A stretch of 64,000 nt of DNA from Wolinella sp052170135 (GCA_052170135.1 JBQNBC010000009.1:11542-75541); one strand, 5' to 3'. Numbered from the stretch's first letter, positions 51,103 to 60,948 are shown. Notes: a model not told the origin generated them from the sequence alone. Program-made: numbers and translations.

Positions 51103-51718
51103 CGAGTTGTCATCGACCCAGTTATGGCTGTCCGATAGGATACGTAATGGTGCGCTTAGAGCACCTGTGGCAGTCGTAGCAAAGCGACAGAGCGATGGTA
51201 TAGGCAGTAGAGGGAATCGCTGGGATGAGTGTGACGAAGCGTTGACGTTTTCATTTGCTGTTGGTCAAGATAGTCTGCCAAGTGATTTACCGATAGTCTC
51301 AGCATCTATATTTTTTGGATATATCTTTAAAGAAGTTTTAGAAGCGCGTGGCTCAAAGGTATGGCTTAAGTGGCCAAATGACTTATATTTGGGCGATAAA
51401 AAGCTAGGTGGAGTGATAACCTCAAAAATAGGCGAGATATTAATTTGTGGAATCGGGATAAATCTATCAAATGGCAAAGAAACGTATGCTGTGCTAGAGC
51501 CTGAAATATCGCGCGATAGGTTACTTGAGGAGTATTTGGAAAAAGCAGAAGCGGAAAAGTCATGGAAGCGAATTTTTAGTAAATACAAAGTAGAATTCGA
51601 GCTTAGTTTGGACTTTGGATTTCATCATAACGGTGCAGTGGTGTCTGCAAGTAGTGCTGTACTATGTAGCGATGGTGCATTGCTCATAGATGGTGAGAGA
51701 GTATATAGTGCGAGATAA
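51083..51718 (+). CDS. birA: Biotin-protein ligase, short form
   Basis: Attaches biotin to acetyl-CoA carboxylase. The catalytic domain is present: SDGIGSRGNRWDE (biotinyl-AMP loop), LKWPNDLYLGDKKLGGVI and ILICGIGINLSN. At 211 residues it lacks the N-terminal DNA-binding domain, so it is a ligase only and not a repressor. The start is GTG at 51083, within fmt. Confidence 0.93.
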   Translation: MEIYSFDELSSTQLWLSDRIRNGALRAPVAVVAKRQSDGIGSRGNRWDECDEALTFSFAVGQDSLPSDLPIVSASIFFGYIFKEVLEARGSKVWLKWPNDLYLGDKKLGGVITSKIGEILICGIGINLSNGKETYAVLEPEISRDRLLEEYLEKAEAEKSWKRIFSKYKVEFELSLDFGFHHNGAVVSASSAVLCSDGALLIDGERVYSAR

Positions 51719-51738
51719 ATTAGAATCTAGGGTGTGTC

Positions 51739-52527
51739 ATGTGTGAGATTATTGCGATTGCTAACCAAAAGGGCGGAGTGGGAAAGACGACTACAGCGGT
51801 CAACCTAGCAGCCTCATTGGCCGTAGCAGAGAAAAAGGTGTTGCTTATTGACGCAGATCCTCAGGCGAATGCTACAACAAGTCTAGGAATTCATCGTAAC
51901 GATATTGAATTCAATATCTATCATGTACTAATTGGCACAAAACGCTTATCGCAGATTATTCAAAAAACATCGATTCCTACACTTGCTATCGCACCTTCAA
52001 ATATCGGGCTGGTAGGTATAGAGAAGGAGTTTTATAATAAGAGACGCAATGGTCGTGAGTTAATTTTGCGAAACAAGATAGAAGAGATCATGGAACAATA
52101 TGATTATATTATTATCGATTCTCCTCCCGCGCTTGGACCTCTGACGATAAATGCCCTTAGTGCGGCTCATTCCGTGATTATTCCGATACAGTGTGAATTT
52201 TTTGCATTAGAAGGGCTTGCACAGTTATTAAATACTATTAAGCTTTTACGAAAGACGATTAATCCGACGCTTGCAATACGCGGATTTCTGCCTACTATGT
52301 ATAGTGCGCAAAATAACCTATCTAGACAGGTTTTTGCTGATTTGGCTCAGCATTTTAATGGACAACTTTTTAAAGACGGCGAAGGTTCATCTTATATAGT
52401 CGTGCCACGGAGTGTGAAACTAGCTGAATCCCCGAGCTTCGGTAAGCCAATTATATTGTATGATGTGCGTTCAAATGGAAATAGTGCGTACCAGAGTCTC
52501 GCAAAAGCCATATTAGAAGGGGCGTAA
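51739..52527 (+). CDS. parA: ParA/Soj-type chromosome partition ATPase
   Basis: A 262-residue deviant Walker ATPase for chromosome segregation. The motif KGGVGKTTTAVNLAASLA (about 10-27) is the ParA P-loop with the leading lysine. DADPQANATTSLG and IIIDSPPALGPL follow. It pairs with parB, which begins two bases downstream. No plasmid features are present, so this is the chromosomal copy. Confidence 0.96.
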   Translation: MCEIIAIANQKGGVGKTTTAVNLAASLAVAEKKVLLIDADPQANATTSLGIHRNDIEFNIYHVLIGTKRLSQIIQKTSIPTLAIAPSNIGLVGIEKEFYNKRRNGRELILRNKIEEIMEQYDYIIIDSPPALGPLTINALSAAHSVIIPIQCEFFALEGLAQLLNTIKLLRKTINPTLAIRGFLPTMYSAQNNLSRQVFADLAQHFNGQLFKDGEGSSYIVVPRSVKLAESPSFGKPIILYDVRSNGNSAYQSLAKAILEGA

Positions 52528-52529
52528 TA

Positions 52530-53405
52530 GTGGCTAAAAAAGGACTTGGGCGTGGACTTGGTGCAATTCTTGACGAGGTAGAGAAGGCGTACGAAAATGA
52601 GCTGAATGACGATTCGGAATTGGTTATAGAGTTAGACATAGATTCTATTAACCCAAATCCATTTCAGCCACGCAAGCACTTTGATGATGCGTCATTGGAG
52701 GAGCTTTCTAGGTCTATTCGCGAACACGGATTGCTTCAGCCTGTGCTTGTTTATAGTGATGACAGTGGTGGCTATTCGCTTATTGCCGGAGAGCGGAGAT
52801 TGCGGGCATCTAAACTTGCTGGATTCTCCACTATTAAGGCTATTGTTGCTGATATAAAGATAGAGCGACTCCGTGAGATTGCACTTATAGAAAATATCCA
52901 GCGAGAGGATTTAAATCCAATTGATTTGGCGCAGAGCTACAAAGAGCTTATTGATGAGTATGGAATCACGCATGAAGAATTAGCAAATAGAATATCAAAA
53001 AGTAGGGTACAAATTACGAATACATTGCGTCTTTTAACCCTCTCTTCTGAGACACAGCAGGAGCTACTTGGTGGGCGCATCACTCAAGGGCATGCAAAAA
53101 TTCTAGTTGGGCTTACACCAAAAGATCAGAAAATAGCCATAGATTCTATTGTTGGGCAGAAGCTAAGTGTGCGTGATACAGAGGCGCTAATTAAAAACTT
53201 TAAGGAAATGCCATATGCGCTTGATGTGCAAATAAAGCCAAGGCGTGCAGAATCCTCTCCACGGCACTATCGTGAGTTGCTAGAGCTGGTTGCGCTCATG
53301 AAGAGGAAAGGCTTTAAAGCATCATTGAAAGATACAAAGGTTACTTTGGATTTTACGAATGAGGAGGACATGAGAAAGTTGTTTCAAGCTTTATCAGGAC
53401 TTTGA
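52530..53405 (+). CDS. parB: ParB/Spo0J-type partition protein
   Basis: A 291-residue CTPase and parS-binding protein. The N-terminal box NPFQPRKHFDDASLEELSRSI, GERRLRASKLAG and ENIQREDLNPIDLAQSY (about 37-140) belong to the ParB/Srx fold, followed by a helix-turn-helix (THEELANRISKSRVQITNTLRLL) and a C-terminal dimerisation part. The start is GTG. No clear parS site was found in this window. Confidence 0.95.
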   Translation: MAKKGLGRGLGAILDEVEKAYENELNDDSELVIELDIDSINPNPFQPRKHFDDASLEELSRSIREHGLLQPVLVYSDDSGGYSLIAGERRLRASKLAGFSTIKAIVADIKIERLREIALIENIQREDLNPIDLAQSYKELIDEYGITHEELANRISKSRVQITNTLRLLTLSSETQQELLGGRITQGHAKILVGLTPKDQKIAIDSIVGQKLSVRDTEALIKNFKEMPYALDVQIKPRRAESSPRHYRELLELVALMKRKGFKASLKDTKVTLDFTNEEDMRKLFQALSGL

Positions 53406-53406
53406 T

Positions 53407-53465
53407 TTTTAAGTAAAAGTACGAATAGCACGTGATAGAATCTAACAAATAAATAAGGAGTGTGT
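53407..53465 (+). promoter_or_regulatory. Probable promoter of the atp operon
   Basis: TAGAAT near 53438 with AT-rich sequence upstream is a plausible -10 box in the 60-base gap between parB and atpF'. AAGGAG then precedes the first ATP synthase gene. The -35 region is not distinct, as usual in this phylum. Confidence 0.4.
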
Positions 53466-53891
53466 ATGAGCTTAAGCGTTAATCCGCTATTGATGCTTCT
53501 GGTGTTTGCTGTTTTTCTAGTATCAGTCTATCTTTTAAACAAGTGGCTTTACAAGCCATTGCTGACGTTTATGGATAGTCGTAGTGGAGCAATTAAGGCT
53601 GATTTGCAAAATATCCAGAGCAATGGTAGTGAGGTTGCATCTTTAAATGCGGAGGCAGAAAGAGTGCTTGCACAGGCTAGATTGGAGGCTAATTCAATTC
53701 GCGAGAAAGCAGTGGAAATCGCTAGAATTGCCGCCGAGCATAAGAGTGCCATAAAGCGAGAAGAGCTTGATAAAAAAAGGACAGAGTTTATGCGTGGACT
53801 TGAGGAGGAGAGTGTAGTGTTGCGAAATTCTTTACTTTCGCAGATGCCACTATATAGAGAGAGTCTCAAGGTAAAACTTAGTCAGCTATAA
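53466..53891 (+). CDS. atpF': ATP synthase subunit b' (AtpF')
   Basis: A 141-residue peripheral-stalk subunit: one N-terminal membrane helix (LLMLLVFAVFLVSVYLLNKW) and a long charged helix. I chose the ATG at 53466, 5 bases from AAGGAG; a GTG two codons earlier is too close to that site. Having separate b and b' subunits is normal in Campylobacterota. It opens the seven-gene block; the a and c subunit genes are not in this window. Confidence 0.9.
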   Translation: MSLSVNPLLMLLVFAVFLVSVYLLNKWLYKPLLTFMDSRSGAIKADLQNIQSNGSEVASLNAEAERVLAQARLEANSIREKAVEIARIAAEHKSAIKREELDKKRTEFMRGLEEESVVLRNSLLSQMPLYRESLKVKLSQL

Positions 53892-53908
53892 ATAGAGGGG
53901 GTAACTAG

Positions 53909-54421
53909 GTGAAGAATATTTTATTGATTGCGTTTGCTCTTTTTCCTACGATTGTGCTAGCAGCCGGCAGTGGGGGGGAGACGGACATTATTGAGCGTAC
54001 TATCAACTTCGTGATTTTTGTTGCTATTTTGTATTACCTGGTTGCGGATAAGATTCGTGCCATTTTTGTGGCAAGAAGGGATGCAATTTCGAGCGAGCTT
54101 GGCAGGGTTCAGGAGAAGCTAGAAGAATCCAGAAAGATTCGTGAACAGGCTCAAAAACATCTTGAAGAATCCAGACGCATGGCTGAAGATATGATAGCTA
54201 CTGCCAAGAAAGAAGCCATATTATTATCACAAAAAGTAGAAGATGGCGCAAAGAGCGATATAGAGAATTTAATCAGGCAATATAATGAGGCTATGGAGTT
54301 TGAAAAGCGCAAGGTAGAGCGTGAGGTTGTTGGTGAGATATTATCTGAATTGTTTGATAGTGATGTGACAAAGCTTGACAAAGTGGCGTACGGCGAGATT
54401 CTTCTTAAGAAGGTGGCGTAA
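53909..54421 (+). CDS. atpF: ATP synthase subunit b
   Basis: A 170-residue b subunit. The N-terminus MKNILLIAFALFPTIVLAAGS looks like a signal or first membrane segment, followed by a second hydrophobic stretch (INFVIFVAILYYLVADKI) and the stalk helix rich in Glu, Lys and Ala. The start is GTG (53909). Its last base overlaps atpH. Confidence 0.92.
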   Translation: MKNILLIAFALFPTIVLAAGSGGETDIIERTINFVIFVAILYYLVADKIRAIFVARRDAISSELGRVQEKLEESRKIREQAQKHLEESRRMAEDMIATAKKEAILLSQKVEDGAKSDIENLIRQYNEAMEFEKRKVEREVVGEILSELFDSDVTKLDKVAYGEILLKKVA

Positions 54422-54951
54422 TGAGAGAGTTGGTTGCAAAGCGATACGCGAAAGCATTAGTAGATGTCATTGGGGAATCTGGGTTATATGGTGCAATTGA
54501 CTGGCTTAAGCGTGTTGAGATGGCATTTGAAGTGGAGAGCTTTGCTGATTTACTTGGTTCACCACAGGTAGACAAGGGTGTTAAATGTAAACTAACCTTG
54601 GAAGTATTGGGTGATGGGGAGCCTAGATTGGTCAATTTTATCCGTGCATTGGCAGATAAGAATCGCCTAGAGTTAATTCCATATATTTGCAAGGAGCTTG
54701 AGCGACTAATGGCTGTTAGTCGAAATGAATATATGGCTATATTGATTGCCGAAGAAGAGTTTGATACTGCTACTTTAGAATCAATTAGACAAACACTAGC
54801 AAAAAAGCTCAACGCTAATCTTGTAATATCGCAGAAAAAGAGCCAGCTTGAGGGAATTAAGCTAATTGTTGATGATTTGGGCGTTGAAATATCTTTCTCT
54901 AGAGAGAGATTTGTTAGCGATTTGAGTAAACACATTTTGAAAGCATTTTAA
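54421..54951 (+). CDS. atpH: ATP synthase subunit delta
   Basis: The 176-residue delta subunit that ties the peripheral stalk to the F1 head. It starts MRELVAKRYAKALVDVIGES, and the C-terminal part has KKSQLEGIKLIVDDLGVEISFS, both typical. It follows atpF with a one-base overlap. Confidence 0.95.
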   Translation: MRELVAKRYAKALVDVIGESGLYGAIDWLKRVEMAFEVESFADLLGSPQVDKGVKCKLTLEVLGDGEPRLVNFIRALADKNRLELIPYICKELERLMAVSRNEYMAILIAEEEFDTATLESIRQTLAKKLNANLVISQKKSQLEGIKLIVDDLGVEISFSRERFVSDLSKHILKAF

Positions 54952-54969
54952 TTTAAGAAAGGAGAAGTA

Positions 54970-56484
54970 GTGGTAGCAAAGATTCAGGCAGATGAGATTA
55001 GTTCTATTATTAAAGAGCGAATTGATAGTTTTGAGCTAGATGTGAGTGTGGCAGAGACAGGGAGGGTTATTGCTTTTGCCGATGGTGTTGCAAAAGTGTA
55101 TGGACTTAAAAATGTCATGTCTTATGAGATGGTTGAGTTTGACACTGGTGATAGAGGACTTGCTTCTAACCTCGAGGAGAGCAGTGTAGGTGTCGTTGTT
55201 CTTGGTGCTGGTAAAAATATTAAAGAGGGTACATCTGTTAAGCGACTTGGCAAGCTTATGAAGGTACCAGTTGGCGATGCCCTTATGGGACGTGTTGTTA
55301 ATGGTATGGGTGAGCCAGTAGATGGCAAAGGTGCGATTGAGACATCTGAATATAGGTTTGTGGAGGAAAAAGCTCCAGGGATTATGCAGCGGAAATCTGT
55401 CCATGAGCCACTTCAAACTGGAATCAAGGCGATCGACGCACTCGTACCAATCGGTCGTGGTCAGCGAGAGTTGATTATTGGTGATCGTCAAACTGGTAAA
55501 ACAACTGTTGCGATAGACACAATTATCAACCAAAAAGGTCAAGATGTAGTATGTATCTATGTTGCCATTGGTCAAAAGGAATCTACAGTAGCACAGGTTG
55601 TGCGTAAGCTAGAAGAGCATGGAGCGATGGAGTATACAATTATTGTTAATGCACCTGCTTCAGATTCTGCTGCAATGCAGTTCCTTGCACCTTATACAGG
55701 CGTAACTATGGGTGAATATTTCCGTGATAACGCACGTCATGCGCTAATTATATACGATGATTTGAGTAAGCATGCTGTTGCATATCGAGAGATGTCGTTG
55801 ATTCTTCGTCGACCTCCAGGTCGTGAAGCGTTTCCAGGGGATGTTTTCTATTTGCATTCAAGGCTTCTTGAGAGGGCTGCAAAAGTTAGCGATGAGCTTG
55901 GAGCTGGCTCGCTAACAGCACTTCCTATTATCGAAACTCAAGCTGGAGATGTCGCAGCGTATATTCCTACAAACGTAATCTCTATTACTGATGGTCAAAT
56001 ATTCCTAGAGACCGACCTGTTTAACTCTGGAGTTAGACCTGCGATTAACGTAGGTTTGTCTGTGTCTAGAGTTGGTGGTGCAGCGCAGATTAAAGCAACT
56101 AAGCAGGTTGCTGGAACATTGCGACTTGATTTGGCTCAGTATCGAGAGCTTCAGGCTTTTGCGCAGTTTGCATCAGATTTAGATGAGTCTAGTCGAAAAC
56201 AACTTGAACGCGGTCAAAGAATGGTTGAGATTCTTAAACAGCCTCCATATGCACCGCTTCCTATTGAACGACAAGTGGTTGTTATTTTTGCTGGGGCTAG
56301 AGGCTATATGGATGATGTAGCTACTTCAAAAATTACTAAGTTTGAAGCTGAGCTATATCCATTCATAGAGGCGAAATATCCACAAATATTCGAAGATATT
56401 CGCACTAAAAAAATGATTGACAAAGATACAGAAGAGACGCTATCAAAGGCGCTAGAAGAGTTTAAGACTGTCTTTGTTGCATAG
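54970..56484 (+). CDS. atpA: ATP synthase subunit alpha
   Basis: The 504-residue non-catalytic nucleotide-binding subunit. The Walker A is GDRQTGKTTV (about 170-179), and ALIIYDDLSKHAVAYREMSL, RRPPGREAFPGD and GVRPAINVGLSVSRVGG are diagnostic. The start is GTG (54970) behind AAAGGAGAAGTA. Confidence 0.98.
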   Translation: MVAKIQADEISSIIKERIDSFELDVSVAETGRVIAFADGVAKVYGLKNVMSYEMVEFDTGDRGLASNLEESSVGVVVLGAGKNIKEGTSVKRLGKLMKVPVGDALMGRVVNGMGEPVDGKGAIETSEYRFVEEKAPGIMQRKSVHEPLQTGIKAIDALVPIGRGQRELIIGDRQTGKTTVAIDTIINQKGQDVVCIYVAIGQKESTVAQVVRKLEEHGAMEYTIIVNAPASDSAAMQFLAPYTGVTMGEYFRDNARHALIIYDDLSKHAVAYREMSLILRRPPGREAFPGDVFYLHSRLLERAAKVSDELGAGSLTALPIIETQAGDVAAYIPTNVISITDGQIFLETDLFNSGVRPAINVGLSVSRVGGAAQIKATKQVAGTLRLDLAQYRELQAFAQFASDLDESSRKQLERGQRMVEILKQPPYAPLPIERQVVVIFAGARGYMDDVATSKITKFEAELYPFIEAKYPQIFEDIRTKKMIDKDTEETLSKALEEFKTVFVA

Positions 56485-56501
56485 CACCCAAGGAAATTGA
56501 C

Positions 56502-57404
56502 ATGGGAAGTAACTTAAAAGAGATCAGAAAAAAGATAACAAGTGTAAAGAATACACAAAAGACGACAAAGGCTATGAAGCTTGTATCTACTTCGAAGCTT
56601 AAAAAAGCTGAGGAGATGGCGAAGCGCTCTAGAGTTTATGCTGAGCGTATCTCATCTGTATTTCATGAGATCAAGAGTAAAATCGAAAAAAATGGTGCAA
56701 GTAGTCTAGAGAGTCCATATTTTTTTAGCGGAGAATCCAGAGATGTAAAGATGGTTGATATCATCTTTGTTACCGCTGATAAAGGGCTTTGTGGCGGTTT
56801 TAATGCGGCTACTATCAAAGAGGTATCTCGCCTTATGGCTGAGTATAAGAGCATGGGAATTAAGGTTCGTTTGCGTGCAATTGGCAAGAAAGGAATAGGT
56901 TACTTTAGCTTTAATGAAGTTGAGCTTCTTGATAAGGTTAGCGATTTGAGTGCAACACCAGATTATGAACGAGCCGCCGAGTTTATCAAGCGTGCTACTA
57001 CGGACTTCATTAATGGAGTTACAGACAAGGTGCTTTTGGTACATAATGGTTTTAAAAATATGATTTCACAGGAGTTGAAAGTTCGTGATATTTTGCCACT
57101 TGATGTTGTGCCAGATATTGAGCGACAAAATAATGGAGCATGCCTTGTAGAGGTTGAGCCAGATGAGCAGGAGCGTGAAATTCTTGATCAGCTAGCCAAG
57201 AAATATATAGAATTTAATATGTATTATGCTTTGATAGATTCTTTGGCAGCGGAGCACAGTGCGCGCATGCAAGCAATGGATGCTGCTAGCAATAATGCTG
57301 GTGAACTTGTCAAGAGTCTTACGGTTGCATACAACAAAGCTCGGCAAGAGGCGATTACTACTGAACTGGTGGAAATTAACACCGGTGTCGAATCGATGAA
57401 ATAA
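56502..57404 (+). CDS. atpG: ATP synthase subunit gamma
   Basis: The 300-residue central shaft. It begins MGSNLKEIRKKITSVKNTQKTTKAMKLVS in consecutive short blocks and ends with RMQAMDAASNNAGELVKSLTVAYNKARQEAITTELVEI, both diagnostic. TADKGLCGGFNA is near residue 90. Confidence 0.98.
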   Translation: MGSNLKEIRKKITSVKNTQKTTKAMKLVSTSKLKKAEEMAKRSRVYAERISSVFHEIKSKIEKNGASSLESPYFFSGESRDVKMVDIIFVTADKGLCGGFNAATIKEVSRLMAEYKSMGIKVRLRAIGKKGIGYFSFNEVELLDKVSDLSATPDYERAAEFIKRATTDFINGVTDKVLLVHNGFKNMISQELKVRDILPLDVVPDIERQNNGACLVEVEPDEQEREILDQLAKKYIEFNMYYALIDSLAAEHSARMQAMDAASNNAGELVKSLTVAYNKARQEAITTELVEINTGVESMK

Positions 57405-57421
57405 AATAAGGAGTTAATGGA

Positions 57422-58825
57422 ATGGAAGGAAGAATAGCCCAGGTTATGGGGCCTGTTGTTGATGTCGATTTTGATGCTTATCTGCCTGCTATAAATGAGG
57501 CATTGGATGTAAATTACGACATTGAAGGGCAGCCAAAAAAGCTTGTTTTGGAGGTCGCTGCACATATTGGTGATAACCGAGTGCGAACTATTGCTATGGA
57601 TATGACAGAGGGTCTTACACGAGGGATGAAGGTTGTTGCGCGCGGAAAGTCAATTGAAGTACCAGTTGGTGAGCAGGTTTTGGGTAGAATCTTTAACGTA
57701 ATTGGCGATGTCATAGATGGTGGAGAGGAGCTTAGAGATCCAGCTAAATGGTCTATTCATCGTACCGCGCCTACATTTGAAAACCAAAGCACAAAAACGG
57801 AGATGTTTGAGACTGGTATCAAGGTTGTAGATTTGCTTGCTCCGTATTCAAAGGGTGGCAAGGTTGGTCTGTTTGGTGGCGCTGGTGTTGGCAAGACGGT
57901 TGTTATTATGGAGCTTATACACAACGTCGCATTTAAGCACAGTGGATATTCAGTATTTGCTGGCGTTGGTGAGAGGACTCGTGAGGGGAATGACCTGTAT
58001 CATGAGATGAAAGAATCCGGTGTTTTAGATAAAGTAGCACTATGCTATGGTCAGATGAATGAACCACCTGGTGCTAGAAACAGGATTGCATTTACAGGTT
58101 TGACTATGGCTGAGTATTTCCGAGATGAGAAAGGCTTGGATGTTTTGATGTTTATTGACAATATATTCCGATACGCTCAGTCTGGTGCTGAAATGTCGGC
58201 GCTTCTTGGGCGAATACCTTCAGCCGTTGGTTATCAGCCTACGCTTGCTAGCGAGATGGGTAAACTCCAAGAGCGAATCACATCTACAAAGAAAGGTTCA
58301 ATTACTTCTGTTCAGGCAGTATATGTTCCTGCGGATGACTTGACGGATCCAGCACCAGCATCTGTTTTTGCGCACCTTGATGCAACTACGGTTCTAAACC
58401 GAAAAATTGCAGAAAAGGGGATTTACCCTGCGGTCGATCCACTTGATTCTACTTCTAGGATTCTTGATCCACAAGTTGTTGGTGAGGATCACTATAAGGT
58501 GGCCACTGGCGTTCAACAAGTGCTTCAGAAGTATAAAGATCTTCAGGATATTATCGCGATTCTTGGTATGGATGAGCTTTCAGAAGAGGACAAGCGTGTA
58601 GTAGAGCGTGCGAGAAGGATTGAAAAATTCCTATCCCAACCATTTTTCGTTGCTGAAGTATTTACTGGTAGCCCTGGAAAGTACGTAACTTTACAGGAGA
58701 CTCTTGACGGATTTAAAGGGATTTTAGAAGGTAAATACGATCAGATTCCAGAGAATGCTTTCTATATGGTAGGTGGAATCGAAGAGGTATTGGAGAAAGC
58801 TGAGCGAATGAAAGCGAACGCTTAA
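57422..58825 (+). CDS. atpD: ATP synthase subunit beta
   Basis: The 467-residue catalytic subunit. The Walker A is GGAGVGKTVV (about 150-159), GERTREGNDLYHEM holds the catalytic Glu, and MFIDNIFRYAQSG and PSAVGYQPTLASEMG are diagnostic. An AAGGAGTTAATGGA region precedes the ATG. Confidence 0.98.
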   Translation: MEGRIAQVMGPVVDVDFDAYLPAINEALDVNYDIEGQPKKLVLEVAAHIGDNRVRTIAMDMTEGLTRGMKVVARGKSIEVPVGEQVLGRIFNVIGDVIDGGEELRDPAKWSIHRTAPTFENQSTKTEMFETGIKVVDLLAPYSKGGKVGLFGGAGVGKTVVIMELIHNVAFKHSGYSVFAGVGERTREGNDLYHEMKESGVLDKVALCYGQMNEPPGARNRIAFTGLTMAEYFRDEKGLDVLMFIDNIFRYAQSGAEMSALLGRIPSAVGYQPTLASEMGKLQERITSTKKGSITSVQAVYVPADDLTDPAPASVFAHLDATTVLNRKIAEKGIYPAVDPLDSTSRILDPQVVGEDHYKVATGVQQVLQKYKDLQDIIAILGMDELSEEDKRVVERARRIEKFLSQPFFVAEVFTGSPGKYVTLQETLDGFKGILEGKYDQIPENAFYMVGGIEEVLEKAERMKANA

Positions 58826-58839
58826 AAATAGGAGCGTTA

Positions 58840-59232
58840 ATGGAACTATTGAGATTAAATATAGTAACGCCACATGGGAATATTTTTTCCGGTGATGTTA
58901 AGAGCGTTACACTCCCAGGAGCAGAGGGTGAGTTTGGCGTTTTGCCTGGACACGCAGATGTCCTATCGTTACTATCGGCTGGTGCTATTGAAATTGAAAA
59001 AGTAAATGGCAAAAGTGAGCTAGTTGCCGTTAATTGGGGGTATGTCAATGTTGATTCGATAAGTGTAGATGTACTTGCAGATGGTGCTGTAGCTATTGGT
59101 GGCGATAGCGAGAGTGAGGTGGCGATAGCAATCGCTAATGCAAAGACATTGCTTGAGGAAGCTACTGATAATAATGTAGCTATTTCTGCGGTTGTCTCAA
59201 GAATCGAATTGGCAGCGAAAAACTCACTGTGA
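58840..59232 (+). CDS. atpC: ATP synthase subunit epsilon
   Basis: The 130-residue epsilon subunit. The N-terminal beta-sandwich shows LNIVTPHGNIFSGDVKSV and LPGAEGEFGVLPGHADVLS. The C-terminal helical part is shorter than in E. coli but normal for the group. The tolQ gene starts within its stop codon. Confidence 0.95.
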   Translation: MELLRLNIVTPHGNIFSGDVKSVTLPGAEGEFGVLPGHADVLSLLSAGAIEIEKVNGKSELVAVNWGYVNVDSISVDVLADGAVAIGGDSESEVAIAIANAKTLLEEATDNNVAISAVVSRIELAAKNSL

Positions 59233-59813
59233 ATAATTTTAACTCTTTATTAAACTACCTCGCTGATAGCGGGGTAGTTACTCATGTTGTTCTGGGCTGG
59301 TTGTCTATCTATTTTATTATTACTGTTTGGATTTTTGTCTATCGTTATCTTACGCTTAGTAGCTATATTTCGTGCGAAAAGAGCTCTTTGGACATGTTAA
59401 TTGGTGGTCAAAATACAATACCGCGCATATCTGCTCTTGGCTCTTGCATTAAAAGAAAAGGTAAAATTAGTCGCGAGATTCTTGAAGTTTGTCGACACAG
59501 GGCATTGCAGGATGCTACTGTTGGACTTACGATGCTTGGCATTGTGGCATCTACAGCACCATTTATAGGGCTATTTGGGACGGTTGTTGAGATACTTGAG
59601 GCATTTTCAAAGTTAGGTGGCGGTGCGCGCGCATCTTTAGATGTCATAGCACCAGTTATATCAAAGGCTTTAGTTGCGACAGCAGCGGGAATCTTAACCG
59701 CAGTTCCAGCATATTCATTCCACCTTTTTTTAAAGCGCAAGGCATTTGAATTTTCGTCTTGTCTTCAGATGCAGATAGAGCTTCTATCAGCCAATACCTC
59801 GCCAGAGGAGTAA
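59229..59813 (+). CDS. tolQ: TolQ/ExbB-family proton-channel protein
   Basis: A 194-residue inner-membrane protein with three hydrophobic segments: HVVLGWLSIYFIITVWIFVY near 20-39, then LGIVASTAPFIGLFGTVVEI and ALVATAAGILTAVPAYSFHL. TolQ/ExbB with TolR/ExbD forms the proton-driven motor. The genes for tolB, pal and cpoB that follow make the Tol name the better fit; older H. pylori annotation uses exbB. The start is GTG (59229), overlapping atpC by 4 bases. Confidence 0.88.
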   Translation: MNNFNSLLNYLADSGVVTHVVLGWLSIYFIITVWIFVYRYLTLSSYISCEKSSLDMLIGGQNTIPRISALGSCIKRKGKISREILEVCRHRALQDATVGLTMLGIVASTAPFIGLFGTVVEILEAFSKLGGGARASLDVIAPVISKALVATAAGILTAVPAYSFHLFLKRKAFEFSSCLQMQIELLSANTSPEE

Positions 59814-59816
59814 AGA

Positions 59817-60215
59817 TTGGGTGGCGATTTTAATTGGGATGAATCCCCAGATCTGAATATTACTCCACTGGTTGACATTATGCTTGTGTTGCTTGCTATT
59901 TTAATGGTTACAGCACCTGTAATTGTTTACGAGGAGGAGATTTCACTTCCTAAAGGTTCGAAGTCGTCAAAGGCGGTTGAAGACGCTAAAATAGAGATTC
60001 GCATTGATGTAAAACGAATCATATACATAAAGGACAGCAACTATACATTTGAGAATTTTGCGGATAACTTTACGCTATTTTCTAATGGATACGACAAGCA
60101 GACACAAGTCTATATCCGTGCCGATAAAAATCTAAAATACGATGATGTAATATTTATCTTAAAAAGCGTAAAAGAATCCGGCTTCCAGCGAGTGTCGCTT
60201 GTTACCGATGGATAA
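59817..60215 (+). CDS. tolR: TolR/ExbD-family protein
   Basis: A 132-residue protein with one N-terminal membrane helix (ITPLVDIMLVLLAILMVTAP) that carries the conserved proton-path Asp (D20), and a periplasmic domain. The apparent start is TTG (59817), three bases after the tolQ stop; no ATG fits better. The stop overlaps the next gene by 8 bases. Confidence 0.88.
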   Translation: MGGDFNWDESPDLNITPLVDIMLVLLAILMVTAPVIVYEEEISLPKGSKSSKAVEDAKIEIRIDVKRIIYIKDSNYTFENFADNFTLFSNGYDKQTQVYIRADKNLKYDDVIFILKSVKESGFQRVSLVTDG

Positions 60216-60948
60216 GCTAATACTACATATTTCCGGTTGCATAATATCGTTATCGGTCTATATTTTGATAATAATTTTCTTGGTGTTTAAGTTCTCCCAG
60301 AGGGAAGCTGAACCTACTCGATACTCTTTTCAAAAAGAGACGACTTTTGAGGTCTCTCTCATGGAGATAACTCCGGAGATAAAGCCAGAAGTAAAACCTC
60401 CACCAAAAGAGGAGAAAAAGGTTGAGGAGATTCCTGTAGAGCAGGAGAGTGCATCTCGCACTCCACATGTTGGGCTTGGTGTGAATAAGCTCTTTTCTCA
60501 GGTTGAGGCAAAAGTACCGGTTAAAGAGGTAAAGCCATCTGATATTCACGATAAAATTGCCAGGAAGAAAAAGGCTGAAAAGTCAGTCCAAAAAGATGCA
60601 ATAGATGAGAGTCTGCAGAAGATTCTATCCGATGTCAATGTCAAAAACACCATGACATTTAATGCGCCTACCGGACAGTATGATGAGTTTTATGCCGAGG
60701 TTAGCAAGATTCTATACCTAAACTGGAATCCGTCCGGCTTTAACTACAAGGAGGAATCCAAAGTGATTATTACGATCACATCATCTGGTAGATTTAGTTA
60801 TAAAATTTCTAAAAAGTCTGGTAATGCATCGTTTGATTCTGCGTTGGAGGAGTTTTTGGAAAAGATGAAAAATATCGAGTTTCCGCCATTTCCTAGGGGG
60901 GATCGGACTAGTATTGAAGTTACATTTAAGACAGAGGGGCAAGTATGA
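60208..60948 (+). CDS. TolA/TonB-like bridging protein
   Basis: A 246-residue protein with a single N-terminal membrane helix (about 7-28), a Pro/Lys/Glu-rich linker (PEIKPEVKPPPKEEKKVEEIPVEQE, in blocks) and a C-terminal domain typical of TonB/TolA (FYAEVSKILYLNWNPSG near 150; TSSGRFSYKISKKSGNASFDSALEE). It likely links the TolQR motor to TolB-Pal. Position between tolR and tolB favours TolA; its fold class also allows TonB. The start is the ATG at 60208 inside tolR. Confidence 0.82.
   Translation: MDKLILHISGCIISLSVYILIIIFLVFKFSQREAEPTRYSFQKETTFEVSLMEITPEIKPEVKPPPKEEKKVEEIPVEQESASRTPHVGLGVNKLFSQVEAKVPVKEVKPSDIHDKIARKKKAEKSVQKDAIDESLQKILSDVNVKNTMTFNAPTGQYDEFYAEVSKILYLNWNPSGFNYKEESKVIITITSSGRFSYKISKKSGNASFDSALEEFLEKMKNIEFPPFPRGDRTSIEVTFKTEGQV

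Noticed and set aside
53460..53465. GTG at 53460 as the start of atpF'
   Set aside because: It abuts the AAGGAG site; the ATG at 53466 has proper spacing.
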